In this document: in pieces, positions 44,342 to 53,085 of the stretch
Layout: every line of letters starts with the position of its first letter
How positions within the stretch are numbered: the first letter of the stretch is position 1
Source: Comamonas koreensis
Lineage (GTDB): Bacteria > Pseudomonadota > Gammaproteobacteria > Burkholderiales > Burkholderiaceae_C
Direction: 5' to 3'
Assembly: GCF_021026195.1 (NCBI RefSeq)
Contig: NZ_JAJNCT010000030.1
Span: forward strand, 124,001 to 188,000
DNA: 64,000 bases
Notes under the pieces: model-generated
What the model saw: only the letters and a program-made list of their open reading frames with translations
What the model was told of the DNA's origin: nothing
The model's database searches: none
Made by a program: the position numbers and the translations under genes

Positions 44342-45270
44342 TACTTCCTCGGGTCCAGAGCTTCACGCAGGCGGTCGCCGATCAGGTTGATCGACAGGAT
44401 CAGGGCCAGCAGCGCCAGGCCGGGGAACATGCTGATCCAGTAGTCACCCGACATCAGGTACTGAAAGCCGTTGGCAATCAGCAGACCCAGCGAGGGCTCG
44501 GTGATCGGCACCCCCACGCCCAGGAAGGACAGGGTGGCTTCGAGCACGATGGCATTGGCAATCTGGATGGTGGCAAACACCATCACCGGGCCCATGCAGT
44601 TGGGCAGCAGGTGGCGCGTCATGATGCGCCAGCCGGGGAAGCCCAGGTTCTTGGCCGCCTCAATGTATTCCTTCTTGCGCTCCTGCAAGGCTCGGCCGCG
44701 CATGATGCGCGCGTAATGCGCCCACTGCACCAGCACGATGGCGATCACCACCTTGTCCACGCCCCGGCCCAGAATGGCCAGCAGCACCAGCGCCACCAGG
44801 ATGGTCGGAAAGCCAAGGATGAAGTCGACGATGCGCATCAGCACGGTATCGACCCAGCCGCCAAAATAGGCCGCAACCAGGCCCACCAGGCTGCCGATGA
44901 TGGTGGCGAGCACCACGGCGCTCAGGCCCACCATCAGGCTGATGCGCAGGCCATGCAGAATGGCCGAGAGCATGTCGCGGCCCTGGTCGTCGGTGCCCAG
45001 CCAGTAGGTCATGCCCGAAGCGGCTTCGGACATGGGCTTGAGGCGGCCGTCCATCAGGTCGAGCGCGCCCAGGTCATAGGGGTTTTGCGGCGACAGAAAC
45101 GGCGCCAGCAGCACCACGGCCAGCAGCAGCACGAGGGCGATCACCGCACCCTTGACGGAGGGCTTGCTGCGCAGTTTCTTCAGGATGGCACGCCGCTGGG
45201 GCGTGTCTTGCAGGGGCTGGGCCCGCTTGCTGGGATCGATGGTCATCAGGGATTTATCGGGCTGCATCAT
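44341..45270 (-). CDS. Oligopeptide-type ABC transporter permease (DppC-like)
   Basis: A 309-residue permease with an N-terminal DppC-type segment and about six transmembrane helices. It carries the ABC-permease motif EAAKNLGFPGWRIMTRHLLP. The long hydrophilic loop GTDDQGRDMLSAILHG is typical of DppC. Overlaps the DppB-like gene by 4 nt. Confidence 0.92.
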   Translation of the reverse strand: MMQPDKSLMTIDPSKRAQPLQDTPQRRAILKKLRSKPSVKGAVIALVLLLAVVLLAPFLSPQNPYDLGALDLMDGRLKPMSEAASGMTYWLGTDDQGRDMLSAILHGLRISLMVGLSAVVLATIIGSLVGLVAAYFGGWVDTVLMRIVDFILGFPTILVALVLLAILGRGVDKVVIAIVLVQWAHYARIMRGRALQERKKEYIEAAKNLGFPGWRIMTRHLLPNCMGPVMVFATIQIANAIVLEATLSFLGVGVPITEPSLGLLIANGFQYLMSGDYWISMFPGLALLALILSINLIGDRLREALDPRK

Positions 45271-46241
45271 TGGGCCTCCTGCAGCTGTACGCGCGGATCC
45301 AGCACGGCATAGGCCAGGTCCACCAAGAGGTTGATCATCACGAAGATGAAGGTGACCAGCATCACATAGGCCACCACGACCGGGCGGTCGAGCTTGTAGA
45401 TGCTGTCAATCAAAAGCTTGCCCATGCCGGGCCAGGCGAACACGGTCTCGGTGATGGTCGAGTAGGCGATCAGGGTGCCGAACTCCATGCCAATCACGGT
45501 GACCACGGGGATGAGGATGTTGCGCAGGATGTGGCGGGTCAGGATGCGGCGCTCGCTGATGCCCTTGGCGCGCGCGAACTTCACATACTCCTGGGTCTTG
45601 GCCTCCATCACGCCGGTGGCGGTAAGCCGCAGCACCAGCGCGATATTGCCCAGCGCCAAGTTGATGGCCGGCAGCATCACATGGCTCCAGCCATCGGCGG
45701 TGAACAGCGACAGCGGCACGCCCAGCACATTCACCGTGTCACCCCGGCCCGACGACGGCAGCCATTGCAGCCAGACGGCGAACATCAATATCAGCATCAT
45801 GCCCTGCCAGAAGTTGGGCAGCGAAAAGCCCAGCACCGAGCCGCCCATCAGGCTGCGGCCCAGTGGCTTGTCGTTGAAGAGGCCGGCCACCAGGCCCAGC
45901 GGAATGCCGATCAGGCAGGTCAGCCCAATGGCGACCACGACCAGCTCGAAGGTCGCGGGAAAGCGCTGCACGATCAGCTCGATCGCGGGGATGCCATGCA
46001 CAAAGGAGGTGCCCAGATCACCCTGGAAGGCGCGGGTCAGAAAACTCCAGTACTGCAGCCAGACCGGCAGGTCCAGCCCCAGGCGCTTGATCATCGCCAG
46101 GCGGTCTGCATCGCTGGCCTCGGCGCTCACCAGCAGCTCGATGGGGTCGCCCACCGCGTAGACCGCCATGAACACCACCAGCGAGACCGCCAGCAGCACC
46201 AGAAAACTTTGCACCATGCGGCGCAGGATATAGACGATCAC
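45267..46241 (-). CDS. Oligopeptide-type ABC transporter permease (DppB-like)
   Basis: A 324-residue permease with about six transmembrane helices. Start MIVYILRRMVQSFLVLLAVS is typical for DppB; the coupling motif is KFARAKGISERRILTRHIL. Lies 179 nt downstream of the second solute-binding protein, with alternative hairpins in that gap. Confidence 0.92.
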   Translation of the reverse strand: MIVYILRRMVQSFLVLLAVSLVVFMAVYAVGDPIELLVSAEASDADRLAMIKRLGLDLPVWLQYWSFLTRAFQGDLGTSFVHGIPAIELIVQRFPATFELVVVAIGLTCLIGIPLGLVAGLFNDKPLGRSLMGGSVLGFSLPNFWQGMMLILMFAVWLQWLPSSGRGDTVNVLGVPLSLFTADGWSHVMLPAINLALGNIALVLRLTATGVMEAKTQEYVKFARAKGISERRILTRHILRNILIPVVTVIGMEFGTLIAYSTITETVFAWPGMGKLLIDSIYKLDRPVVVAYVMLVTFIFVMINLLVDLAYAVLDPRVQLQEAQ

Positions 46242-46336
46242 ATTACGTCCTCAAAATTAGAATGCCATGCGCTGTCACCTGCATGGTTGTCGCCCTCTGT
46301 GGAGTCTTTTCATCGTGGGGCGTACAAAATCACAAA

Positions 46337-46377
46337 GCCCGCATGGCCCCACCACTGGAGCTGGATGCGGGCCATGC
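46337..46377 (-). promoter_or_regulatory. Mutually exclusive hairpins between binding-protein and permease genes
   Basis: GCATGGCCC (46341-46349) pairs with GGGCCATGC (46369-46377), while GCCCGCAT (46337-46344) pairs with ATGCGGGC (46365-46372). The arms overlap, so only one can form. In the mRNA this could stabilise the upstream binding-protein message or attenuate the permeases. Confidence 0.5.
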
Positions 46378-46420
46378 CAGGGACCGGGCCTTGCGTTGCG
46401 CCCAGTGTGGCATCAGCTTG

Positions 46421-48052
46421 CTATTTCGGTTTGACCGACATGGCCAGCGTGTACTGGTCGCGTCGGCCTTCGTAGCTCAACCCTTTCTTGAATGCCCAGA
46501 TGCTGCTCTCGAAATGCAGCGGAATCAGCGGAACGTTGGCCAGCGCAATCTGCGTGGCCTGCTGGTAGGCGGCCTTGCGCGCGTTCGCGTCCATTTGCGA
46601 CATCGCCGGCACAAACACCTGGTCAAACGCGGGCAGGCTAAAGCCGCCGTAGTTGCTGGTGCCCAGGCCCTTGTCCTTGTCGGTGGTGGCCACCCAGTAC
46701 TGGAACAGGCCCGAGGCCTCACCGTTCTCCGATGGCCAGCCGCCCATCGCAAAGCTGAACTCGCGTTTGGCGCGCTTGGGGAAATAGATGGCTGCCGCCT
46801 GCGCATCCACCGTGGTCTTGATGCCGATCCGCGTCAGGTACTGGGCCACCGCCTGCGCGATCTGGCCGTCGTTGATGTAGCGGTCATTGGTGGTGGTCAG
46901 GGTCAGCTCAAAGCCTTGCGGGTAGCCGGCCTCGGCCAGCAGTTTCTTGGCCCCTTCGGGATCGAACTTGATCTCGGTGGGCTTGTCGAGGCTGCCAAAC
47001 ATGCCGGTGGGCATGTACTGGTTGGCGACGGTGGCCATGCCATCCATCAGCCGCTGCACGATCGCCTTGCGGTCAATGGCCATGTTGATGGCCTGGCGCA
47101 CGCGCAAATCCTGCAGCGGGTTCTTGCCATCGGCGGCCTTGGCAAACGGGCTTTGTGCGCGGCCGGCATCCGGCTGGAAGAAGATCAGCCGGGTGGATGG
47201 CGTGGCGACAAAGTCGAGCTTGCTGTTGTCCTTGATGCGCGGCAGGTCGCGCGCAGCGGGGCTTTCGATGATGTCGTAGTCCCCGGACATCAGGCCCGTC
47301 AGGCGCGGGCCGGCATTGGGCACGGGCACCATCTTGACGGTCTTCCAGTGCGGCTTGGTTCCCCAGTAACCTTCGTTGCGCTCCATCTCGATGCCGGTGC
47401 CCTTGACATAGGACTTGAGCTTGTAAGGGCCCGTGCCGATGGACAGCTTGCCGGTGTTGAAATCGGCCACCGTGGGCCAGGGCGAGGTGACGCCGCAGCC
47501 CTCCTTGGGCGCAAAGCGCAGCTTGTCGAACTTGGCGATGCCGCTCCAGATGATGGGCAGTGAACGCGCCAGCTCATTGGGCATCGTCGGAATGGGCCGC
47601 TCGCTCTTGATGATGACGGTGTAGTCATCGGGCGTCTGCACATCGCTGAAGCTCTGGGCCGGCTCCATGTAGGAGCGCGAAACATTGGTCTCGTTGTTCA
47701 GCACGCGGCACAGCGTAAACAGCACATCCTTGGAGGTGAAGGGCTCGCCATTGGAGAACTTCACACCCTGGCGCAGTTTCAGCTCCCAGGTGTTGTCATC
47801 GACGGCGCGCCAGGACTGGGCCAGCCCCGGGATCAGCTCCATCTGCGCATTGCGGTTGATCAGCGACTCGAAGACATGGGCCGAGAACGCGTCGTTGGTG
47901 GTGACCTTGTGGTAATGCGGGTCAGCGGCGGTGGGCTCGGAGGCGAGGCCGATGGTCAGCGACTGGGCGGCAGCCATGCCCGCAGGCAGGGCCAACGCAG
48001 CCAGGCTGGCCAGCGACAAGGGTGTGCGGCGCGAGATCTTCTTGGTAGACAC
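46421..48052 (-). CDS. Oligopeptide-type solute-binding protein, paralog 2
   Basis: A 543-residue periplasmic binding protein (SBP_bac_5 family). GTG start at 48052 with AAGGAGG upstream; the N-terminal signal peptide (SLASLAALALPAGMAAAQ) follows a basic stretch with ISRRTP. The mature protein begins SLTIGLASEPTAADPHYHK. It is closely similar to the next gene upstream over its whole length, so the pair is a tandem duplication. Confidence 0.92.
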   Translation of the reverse strand: MSTKKISRRTPLSLASLAALALPAGMAAAQSLTIGLASEPTAADPHYHKVTTNDAFSAHVFESLINRNAQMELIPGLAQSWRAVDDNTWELKLRQGVKFSNGEPFTSKDVLFTLCRVLNNETNVSRSYMEPAQSFSDVQTPDDYTVIIKSERPIPTMPNELARSLPIIWSGIAKFDKLRFAPKEGCGVTSPWPTVADFNTGKLSIGTGPYKLKSYVKGTGIEMERNEGYWGTKPHWKTVKMVPVPNAGPRLTGLMSGDYDIIESPAARDLPRIKDNSKLDFVATPSTRLIFFQPDAGRAQSPFAKAADGKNPLQDLRVRQAINMAIDRKAIVQRLMDGMATVANQYMPTGMFGSLDKPTEIKFDPEGAKKLLAEAGYPQGFELTLTTTNDRYINDGQIAQAVAQYLTRIGIKTTVDAQAAAIYFPKRAKREFSFAMGGWPSENGEASGLFQYWVATTDKDKGLGTSNYGGFSLPAFDQVFVPAMSQMDANARKAAYQQATQIALANVPLIPLHFESSIWAFKKGLSYEGRRDQYTLAMSVKPK

Positions 48053-48127
48053 AGGTCGTTCCTCCTTGGTTAAAAGCCTCGTAGGGCAATGCAAGTGCCG
48101 TGCCACTACGTATTCCTCATTGCCCAC

Positions 48128-48161
48128 GCCGGGGTGCAAGAACCTGTTCTAAAACCCCGGC
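48128..48161 (-). promoter_or_regulatory. Hairpin between the two binding-protein genes
   Basis: GCCGGGG (48128-48134) pairs with CCCCGGC (48155-48161) around a 20-nt loop. No T-run. It may mark processing of the operon mRNA. Confidence 0.35.
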
Positions 48162-48178
48162 TGCCGCAAGCGCCTTGC

Positions 48179-49795
48179 TTACTTGGCGGGCTTGACCGAC
48201 GTTGCCAGCGTGTACTGGTCGCGGCGGCCTTCGTAGCTCAGCTCTTTCTTGAAGGCCCAGATGCTGCTTTCAAAGTGCAGCGGGATCAGCGGCACGTTGT
48301 CCAGCGCGATCTGCGTGGCCTGCTCCAGCATGGCCTTGCGCTTGACCGGGTCCACCGTCTTGGCAGCCGGAATGTAGACCTTGTCGAACTCGGCATTGCT
48401 GAACGCACCGTAGTTGCTGGTGCCCAGGCCCTTGGGCGAATCGGTGCTGGCCACCCACAGCTGGAACAGGCCCGAGGCCTCGCCGTTCTCCGAAGGCCAG
48501 CCGCCGATGGGGAAGCTGAACTCACGCTTGGCGCGCTTGGGGAAGTAGATCGACGCGGTCATCGCATCGACCTTGGTCTTGATGCCGATGCGGGTCAGGT
48601 ACTGCGCGACCGCTTGCGCAATCTGCGCATCGTTCATGTAGCGGTCGTTCGTCGACGACAGGGTCATCTCGAAGCCATTGGGATAGCCGGCTTCGGCCAG
48701 CAGCTTCTTGGCGCCTTCGGGGTCGAACTTGATCTCGGGGGCCTTGGCCAGGCCGCCAAACATGCCATCGGGCATGTACTGGTAGGCGGGGGTGGCCATG
48801 CCGTCCATCAGGCGCTGCACGATGGCCTTGCGGTCGATGGCCATGTTGATGGCCTTGCGCACGCGCAGGTCCTGCAGCGGGTTCTTGCCATCGGGGGCGG
48901 TCACAAAGGGCGACTTGTCGCGGCCAATATCGGGCTGGAAGAACACCAGGCGGGTGGAAGGCGTGGCAACAAAGGCCAGCTTCTTGTCTTCCTTGATGCG
49001 GGCCAGGTCACGGGCGGCTGGGTTCTCGATCAGGTCGTAGTCACCGGACATCAGGCCGGTCAGGCGTGGGCCGGCATTGGGCACGGCCACCATCTTGACG
49101 GTCTGCCAGGCAGGCTTGGCGCCCCAGTAGCCGTCATTGCGTTCCAGGGTGATGGCATTGCCCTTCACATAGGACTTGAGCTTGAACGGGCCGGTGCCGA
49201 TGGCCATCTTGCCGCTGTTGAAGTCGGCCACCGTGGGCCAGGGGCCCTTGTAGCCGCAGCCTTCCTTGGGTGCGAACTTGAGCTTGTCGTGCTTGATGAT
49301 GCTGCTGGAGATGATGGGCAGGTTGCGCGCAAACTCGGCCGGGATCAGCGGCACGGGCTCGGCGGTCTTGACGATCACCGTCAAGTCATCGGGGGTCTGC
49401 ACATCGGTGATCAGCTTGGTCGTATCCATGTACGACTGCGAGACATTGGTCTCGTTGTTCAACGTGCGGCAGATGGTGAACAGCACGTCCTGCGAGGTGA
49501 AGGGCGCGCCGTTGGAGAACTTCACATCCTTGCGCAGCTTGAACTCCCAGGTCAGGTCGTCCAGGTTCTTCCACGAGGTGGCCAGCGAGGGCACCAGATC
49601 CATGTTGGCGGTACGGCCCACCAGCGAGTCATAGACATGCGCCGAGAACGAGTCGTTCGTCGTCATCTTGTGGTAGTGGGGATCGGCCGCTGTCGGCTCG
49701 GAGGCCAGGGCAATGGTCAGGTGTTGGGCGTGGGCGGCGCCAATGAGCGAGGCACCCACCAGCGCCAGGGCGCGCTTGTTCAATGCGAAATTCAT
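48179..49795 (-). CDS. Oligopeptide-type solute-binding protein, paralog 1
   Basis: A 538-residue binding protein of the same family. Signal peptide MNFALNKRALALVGASLIGA AHA, then QHLTIALASEPTAADPHYHK. The start at 49795 has AAGGAC upstream. First gene of the transport operon. Matches paralog 2 along the length, with the divergence concentrated at the N-terminus and in several loops. Confidence 0.92.
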   Translation of the reverse strand: MNFALNKRALALVGASLIGAAHAQHLTIALASEPTAADPHYHKMTTNDSFSAHVYDSLVGRTANMDLVPSLATSWKNLDDLTWEFKLRKDVKFSNGAPFTSQDVLFTICRTLNNETNVSQSYMDTTKLITDVQTPDDLTVIVKTAEPVPLIPAEFARNLPIISSSIIKHDKLKFAPKEGCGYKGPWPTVADFNSGKMAIGTGPFKLKSYVKGNAITLERNDGYWGAKPAWQTVKMVAVPNAGPRLTGLMSGDYDLIENPAARDLARIKEDKKLAFVATPSTRLVFFQPDIGRDKSPFVTAPDGKNPLQDLRVRKAINMAIDRKAIVQRLMDGMATPAYQYMPDGMFGGLAKAPEIKFDPEGAKKLLAEAGYPNGFEMTLSSTNDRYMNDAQIAQAVAQYLTRIGIKTKVDAMTASIYFPKRAKREFSFPIGGWPSENGEASGLFQLWVASTDSPKGLGTSNYGAFSNAEFDKVYIPAAKTVDPVKRKAMLEQATQIALDNVPLIPLHFESSIWAFKKELSYEGRRDQYTLATSVKPAK

Positions 49796-50144
49796 GTCTG
49801 TCCTTGGGATCTTGGCTGGCACTGCACGAATGCAGCGCTTTCGAACCGGAAGGCAGGACGTTGGTGCACCAGCGCGCGCCATCGTCCGCAGCCGGAAAGC
49901 CTGCGAATTCTCACACGAAAATTACATCGGCTCACGCTCACGCGGCCCGCGAAAAGTGGGCATTTACCCCAATAAAACAAGGAGATGGGAATTATTCAGA
50001 GCTTATTGTTCGCGCAGCACACAATGTTATGCAAGCTGCGCAACAATGCGGTCCCTGCACGTGGGAAAATTCAGCGCTCGTACCCACCACCGATGGCTAC
50101 GATTTGCCTCCATCTGCCTTCCGCTTTTACGCCATCCAATCCCT
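49796..50144. other. Divergent promoter region, transporter operon/lipoprotein
   Basis: About 350 nt, locally AT-rich between about 49910 and 50030. It should carry the promoters of the ABC operon and the DUF1439 lipoprotein gene. The open frames that cross it show no family features. Confidence 0.4.
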
Positions 50145-50705
50145 ATGCGCCGCCGCCTTTTATTGGCCTCCAGCCTGATCGCCGCCAGCATGCTGGCCGC
50201 CTGCTCCTTGCTCTCCCCTCCCAGCTACACCTTGTCTGCTGCCGATATGCAGGCCATTGTGGCCAAGTCCTTCCCCCGCTCCTATCCCTTGCTGGGTCTG
50301 CTCCAGCTTGATGTGCAGGCCCCCAGCCTGCAACTGCTGCCCGAGAGCAACCGCATCCAGGCGACGATGCGCGCCGACATGTCCGGCAAGGTGCTGCCCC
50401 ACCGCCTGGACGGCACCATGGTGCTGGACTTTGCACTGCGCTACTCGCCCGCCGACCACAGCCTGCGCGCCACCCAGGTGCAGGTGAAGTCGCTGCAGAT
50501 GAACGGCCTGCCCGAGGCGATGGAGGTGATGCTGCATGCCTATGCGCCGCGCGCGGCCGAGCATGCGATGGAGGATGTGGTTGTGCACACCCTGCGCCAG
50601 GAGGACCTGGACCGCCTGGACAAGGCCGCCGAGCTACCGGCCACCTTCAAGGTCACCGCCGAGGGCCTGCGCATCGAATTTGTGAAGCCCAAGGACGAGA
50701 AGTAG
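50145..50705 (+). CDS. DUF1439-type lipoprotein (YceB-like)
   Basis: A 186-residue protein. Lipobox at LAAC in MRRRLLLASSLIAASMLAAC; then a mature domain with LSAADMQAIVAKSFPRSYPLLGLLQLD and ATMRADMSGKVLPHRLDGTMVL, the pattern of DUF1439 lipoproteins. They bind lipophilic ligands in the periplasm or outer membrane, but a specific function is not established. The start is ATG 50145. Confidence 0.82.
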   Translation: MRRRLLLASSLIAASMLAACSLLSPPSYTLSAADMQAIVAKSFPRSYPLLGLLQLDVQAPSLQLLPESNRIQATMRADMSGKVLPHRLDGTMVLDFALRYSPADHSLRATQVQVKSLQMNGLPEAMEVMLHAYAPRAAEHAMEDVVVHTLRQEDLDRLDKAAELPATFKVTAEGLRIEFVKPKDEK

Positions 50706-50791
50706 GCCGACAGGCCTGCGCCCAATCTGCTTTATGCTGCTGGCAAGGCGCACACTGCAAGCCGCCTGCCTATTGTTTGGAGAGATCCCTC

Positions 50792-51487
50792 ATGCGCACC
50801 CTTGCCGATTTCAGTATCACCCGCAAATGGCCGGCCACCCGGCCTGATCTGCTGCAGCTGTATTCGCTGCCCACGCCCAATGGCGTCAAGGTCTCCATCC
50901 TGCTCGAAGAGCTGGGCATGCCCTATGAAGTGCACAAGATCAGCTTCGAGAGCAATGACCAGACCTCGCCCGAGTTTGTCGGCACCTTCCCGAACAACAA
51001 GATACCGGCCATCATCGACCCCAATGGCCCGGGCGGCCAGGCGATTGCACTGTTCGAGTCCGGCGCCATCATGGTCTACCTGGCCGAGAAGACCGGCATG
51101 TTCCTGCCGCAGGATCCCGTCAAGCGCTACGAGACCCTGCAGTGGCTGATGTTCCAGATGGGCGGCATCGGCCCGATGTTTGGCCAGGTCGGTTTCTTCA
51201 ACATCTTTGCCGGCAAGGATTTTGAGGACAAGCGCCCGCTGACCCGCTATGTGGACGAATCCAAGCGCCTGCTGACCGTGCTGAACAAGCACCTGGCGGG
51301 CAAGGAATGGGTGGCCGGCGATACCTACACGATTGCCGATATGGCCATCTTCCCCTGGATCCGCAACATGATCGTGCGCTACAACGCCGAGGCTCTGATC
51401 GGCTGGGGCCAGTACCCCGAAGTCAGCCGCGTGCTCAGCCACTGGCTCCAGCGGCCAGCCGTGCAGCGCGGTTTGCTGATCCCCTGA
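50792..51487 (+). CDS. Glutathione S-transferase family protein (YghU/YfcG-like)
   Basis: A 231-residue enzyme. The thioredoxin-like N-domain has LYSLPTPNGVKVSILLEELG, NKIPAIIDPNG and ALFESGAIMVYLAEKTG; the C-domain has WVAGDTYTIADMAIFPWIRN. These are features of YghU-type disulfide-bond oxidoreductases. ATG 50792 was selected with GGAGAG upstream. Monocistronic, with a terminator after it. Confidence 0.9.
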   Translation: MRTLADFSITRKWPATRPDLLQLYSLPTPNGVKVSILLEELGMPYEVHKISFESNDQTSPEFVGTFPNNKIPAIIDPNGPGGQAIALFESGAIMVYLAEKTGMFLPQDPVKRYETLQWLMFQMGGIGPMFGQVGFFNIFAGKDFEDKRPLTRYVDESKRLLTVLNKHLAGKEWVAGDTYTIADMAIFPWIRNMIVRYNAEALIGWGQYPEVSRVLSHWLQRPAVQRGLLIP

Positions 51488-51506
51488 TCTGCTTTGCTCT
51501 TAGCAA

Positions 51507-51534
51507 AAAATGCCAGCCCGAGGGCTGGCATTTT
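51507..51534. terminator. Bidirectional terminator, GST/RidA genes
   Basis: Positions 51507-51518 (AAAATGCCAGCC) pair with 51523-51534 (GGCTGGCATTTT); A-run on one side and T-run on the other serve both convergent genes. Confidence 0.88.
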
Positions 51535-51551
51535 GCTTTGCAGGCAGTTGC

Positions 51552-51911
51552 TTAGACGGCTGCGCTCACGATAATTTCGACCAGCAACTCTGGGCGGGCC
51601 AGCTTGGCTTCGCAGGTCGCGCGGGTCGGCATATTGGCCTTGTCGGCCCATTCGCCCCAGACCTGGTTCATGCCGGCGAAGTCCTTGTCGATGTCCTTGA
51701 GCCAGATCTGCACGGTCAGCAGGCGCGACTTGCTGGTGCCGGCTTGCTGCAGGTAGCCGTCGATCTTGGCCAGCACGTCGCGGGTCTGGGCGCCAATGTC
51801 GCCCGAGATATCGCCAGCGGTTACGCCCGCCACATAGACCACGCCGCCGTGCACAACGATGCGGCTAAGGCGTTCATTGCTGTCGATACGTTGGATGTCG
51901 TTGCTCATCAT
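51552..51911 (-). CDS. RidA-family protein
   Basis: A 119-residue protein of the RidA/YjgF family. The fold pattern VVYVAGVTAGDISGDIGAQT, LAKIDGYLQQAGTSKSRLL and TRATCEAKLARPELLVEIIV includes the substrate-binding arginine (TRAT) and the final Glu. RidA hydrolyses reactive enamines/imines to ketones plus ammonia. Last gene of the operon whose other genes encode amine oxidation, so the imine product of those enzymes is the likely substrate. Confidence 0.9.
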   Translation of the reverse strand: MMSNDIQRIDSNERLSRIVVHGGVVYVAGVTAGDISGDIGAQTRDVLAKIDGYLQQAGTSKSRLLTVQIWLKDIDKDFAGMNQVWGEWADKANMPTRATCEAKLARPELLVEIIVSAAV

Positions 51912-51944
51912 TTACTCCCTGAGATAAAAATACGACCGCTGCAG

Positions 51945-53084
51945 CTAGGCACTAGCAAAGCGGTCTACACGAAACGCCGAAATCGGCAAGGTACTGGTGC
52001 CCTGGGTCACCAGCTCGGCCACAATGCAGCCGGTAATCGGACTGAGCTCAAAGCCATGGGCAGAGAAGCCAAAGGCATGCACGAGGTTATCAGCCCCGGC
52101 ACTCGGGCCGATGACAGGAATCTCATCGGGCATGAAGCCCTCGATACCGGTCCAGGCCCGTGCAATGCTCACATCGCGCAGATGCGGGAACAGGTCGATG
52201 ACGGTCTGCGCGCTCTTGGGCATGCGGTTGAGGTCGACCATCGCATGGCGCTGGCTGGCATCGGCCTCGCAGCGCAGGCCGCCCCCAATCACCACCGTGC
52301 CATTGTCGAACTGCTTGAACGACAGCGGCCGGCCCATCGCGCCCAGCACGGGTTTGACAAACGGCGCCACGCGCTGGGTCACCATCAGCATCAGGCCGCC
52401 GGCCACCATCGGCACCGGGTCGCCCACCTGCGCGGCAAAATCGGCCGCCCAGGCGCCTGCCGTGTTGACCAGCCAGGGCGCATGGAACGCGCCCTGCGCG
52501 GTGCTGGCCTGCCACATGCCGCTTTGCTGGTCCACGCGCAGCACAGGCGCCTGCTCGACGATCTGCACGCCCAGCTTTTCTGCCGCCAGGCGGTAGGCCG
52601 TGGCCACCTTGTAAGGCAGCGCATAGCCATCGCGGTCGGCCCAGATGCCGCCCACCACATGGGGCGAGATGGTGGGCACCAGCTCGCGCACCTGCTGCTG
52701 GTCCACCCATTGCTCGTGGAAAAAGCCCAGGCCGTTGAGCATGGCCACGCGTGCCTTGGCCTTGATAGCATCGGCCTCGTTCTCGGCCACCTGCAGCTGG
52801 CCCGAGGGCACAAAGCCACCATCGCTGCCGATGATGTCGGCCAGGCCATGCCAGAGCTGCTCACGCGCGGCCAAGGCCAGCGGAATCTCGGCCACATGGC
52901 GGCCCAGGGTGCGCACGCCACCGGCATTGACGCCGGAGGCATGGCGACCGCAGTACTCGGCCTCCAGCAGGCGCACGCGGAGGCCTGCCTTGGCCAGCTG
53001 GAAGGCGCTGGAGAGGCCTTGCAGGCCGCCCCCGATCACCAGCACATCGCTGCTGCCCGATGCCGGGCTGGCTATGCCGGCCAT
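51945..53084 (-). CDS. FAD-dependent DAO-type oxidoreductase subunit 2
   Basis: A 379-residue flavoprotein with the Rossmann motif VLVIGGGLQGLSSAFQLAKAG, GGVRTLGRHVAEIPLALAA and the C-terminal GIEGFMPDEIPVIGP, then HAFGFSAHGFELSPITG. Related to the catalytic beta subunits of opine oxidase and HcnC, and to sarcosine-oxidase-type enzymes. Starts adjacent to the stop of the BFD-type FAD subunit. Substrate unknown. Confidence 0.88.
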   Translation of the reverse strand: MAGIASPASGSSDVLVIGGGLQGLSSAFQLAKAGLRVRLLEAEYCGRHASGVNAGGVRTLGRHVAEIPLALAAREQLWHGLADIIGSDGGFVPSGQLQVAENEADAIKAKARVAMLNGLGFFHEQWVDQQQVRELVPTISPHVVGGIWADRDGYALPYKVATAYRLAAEKLGVQIVEQAPVLRVDQQSGMWQASTAQGAFHAPWLVNTAGAWAADFAAQVGDPVPMVAGGLMLMVTQRVAPFVKPVLGAMGRPLSFKQFDNGTVVIGGGLRCEADASQRHAMVDLNRMPKSAQTVIDLFPHLRDVSIARAWTGIEGFMPDEIPVIGPSAGADNLVHAFGFSAHGFELSPITGCIVAELVTQGTSTLPISAFRVDRFASA

Positions 53085-53085
53085 G

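Noticed and set aside
48089-49975. Long plus-strand open frame over binding-protein paralog 1
   Set aside because: Antisense shadow; the minus-strand protein has a signal peptide, ribosome-binding site and family motifs throughout.
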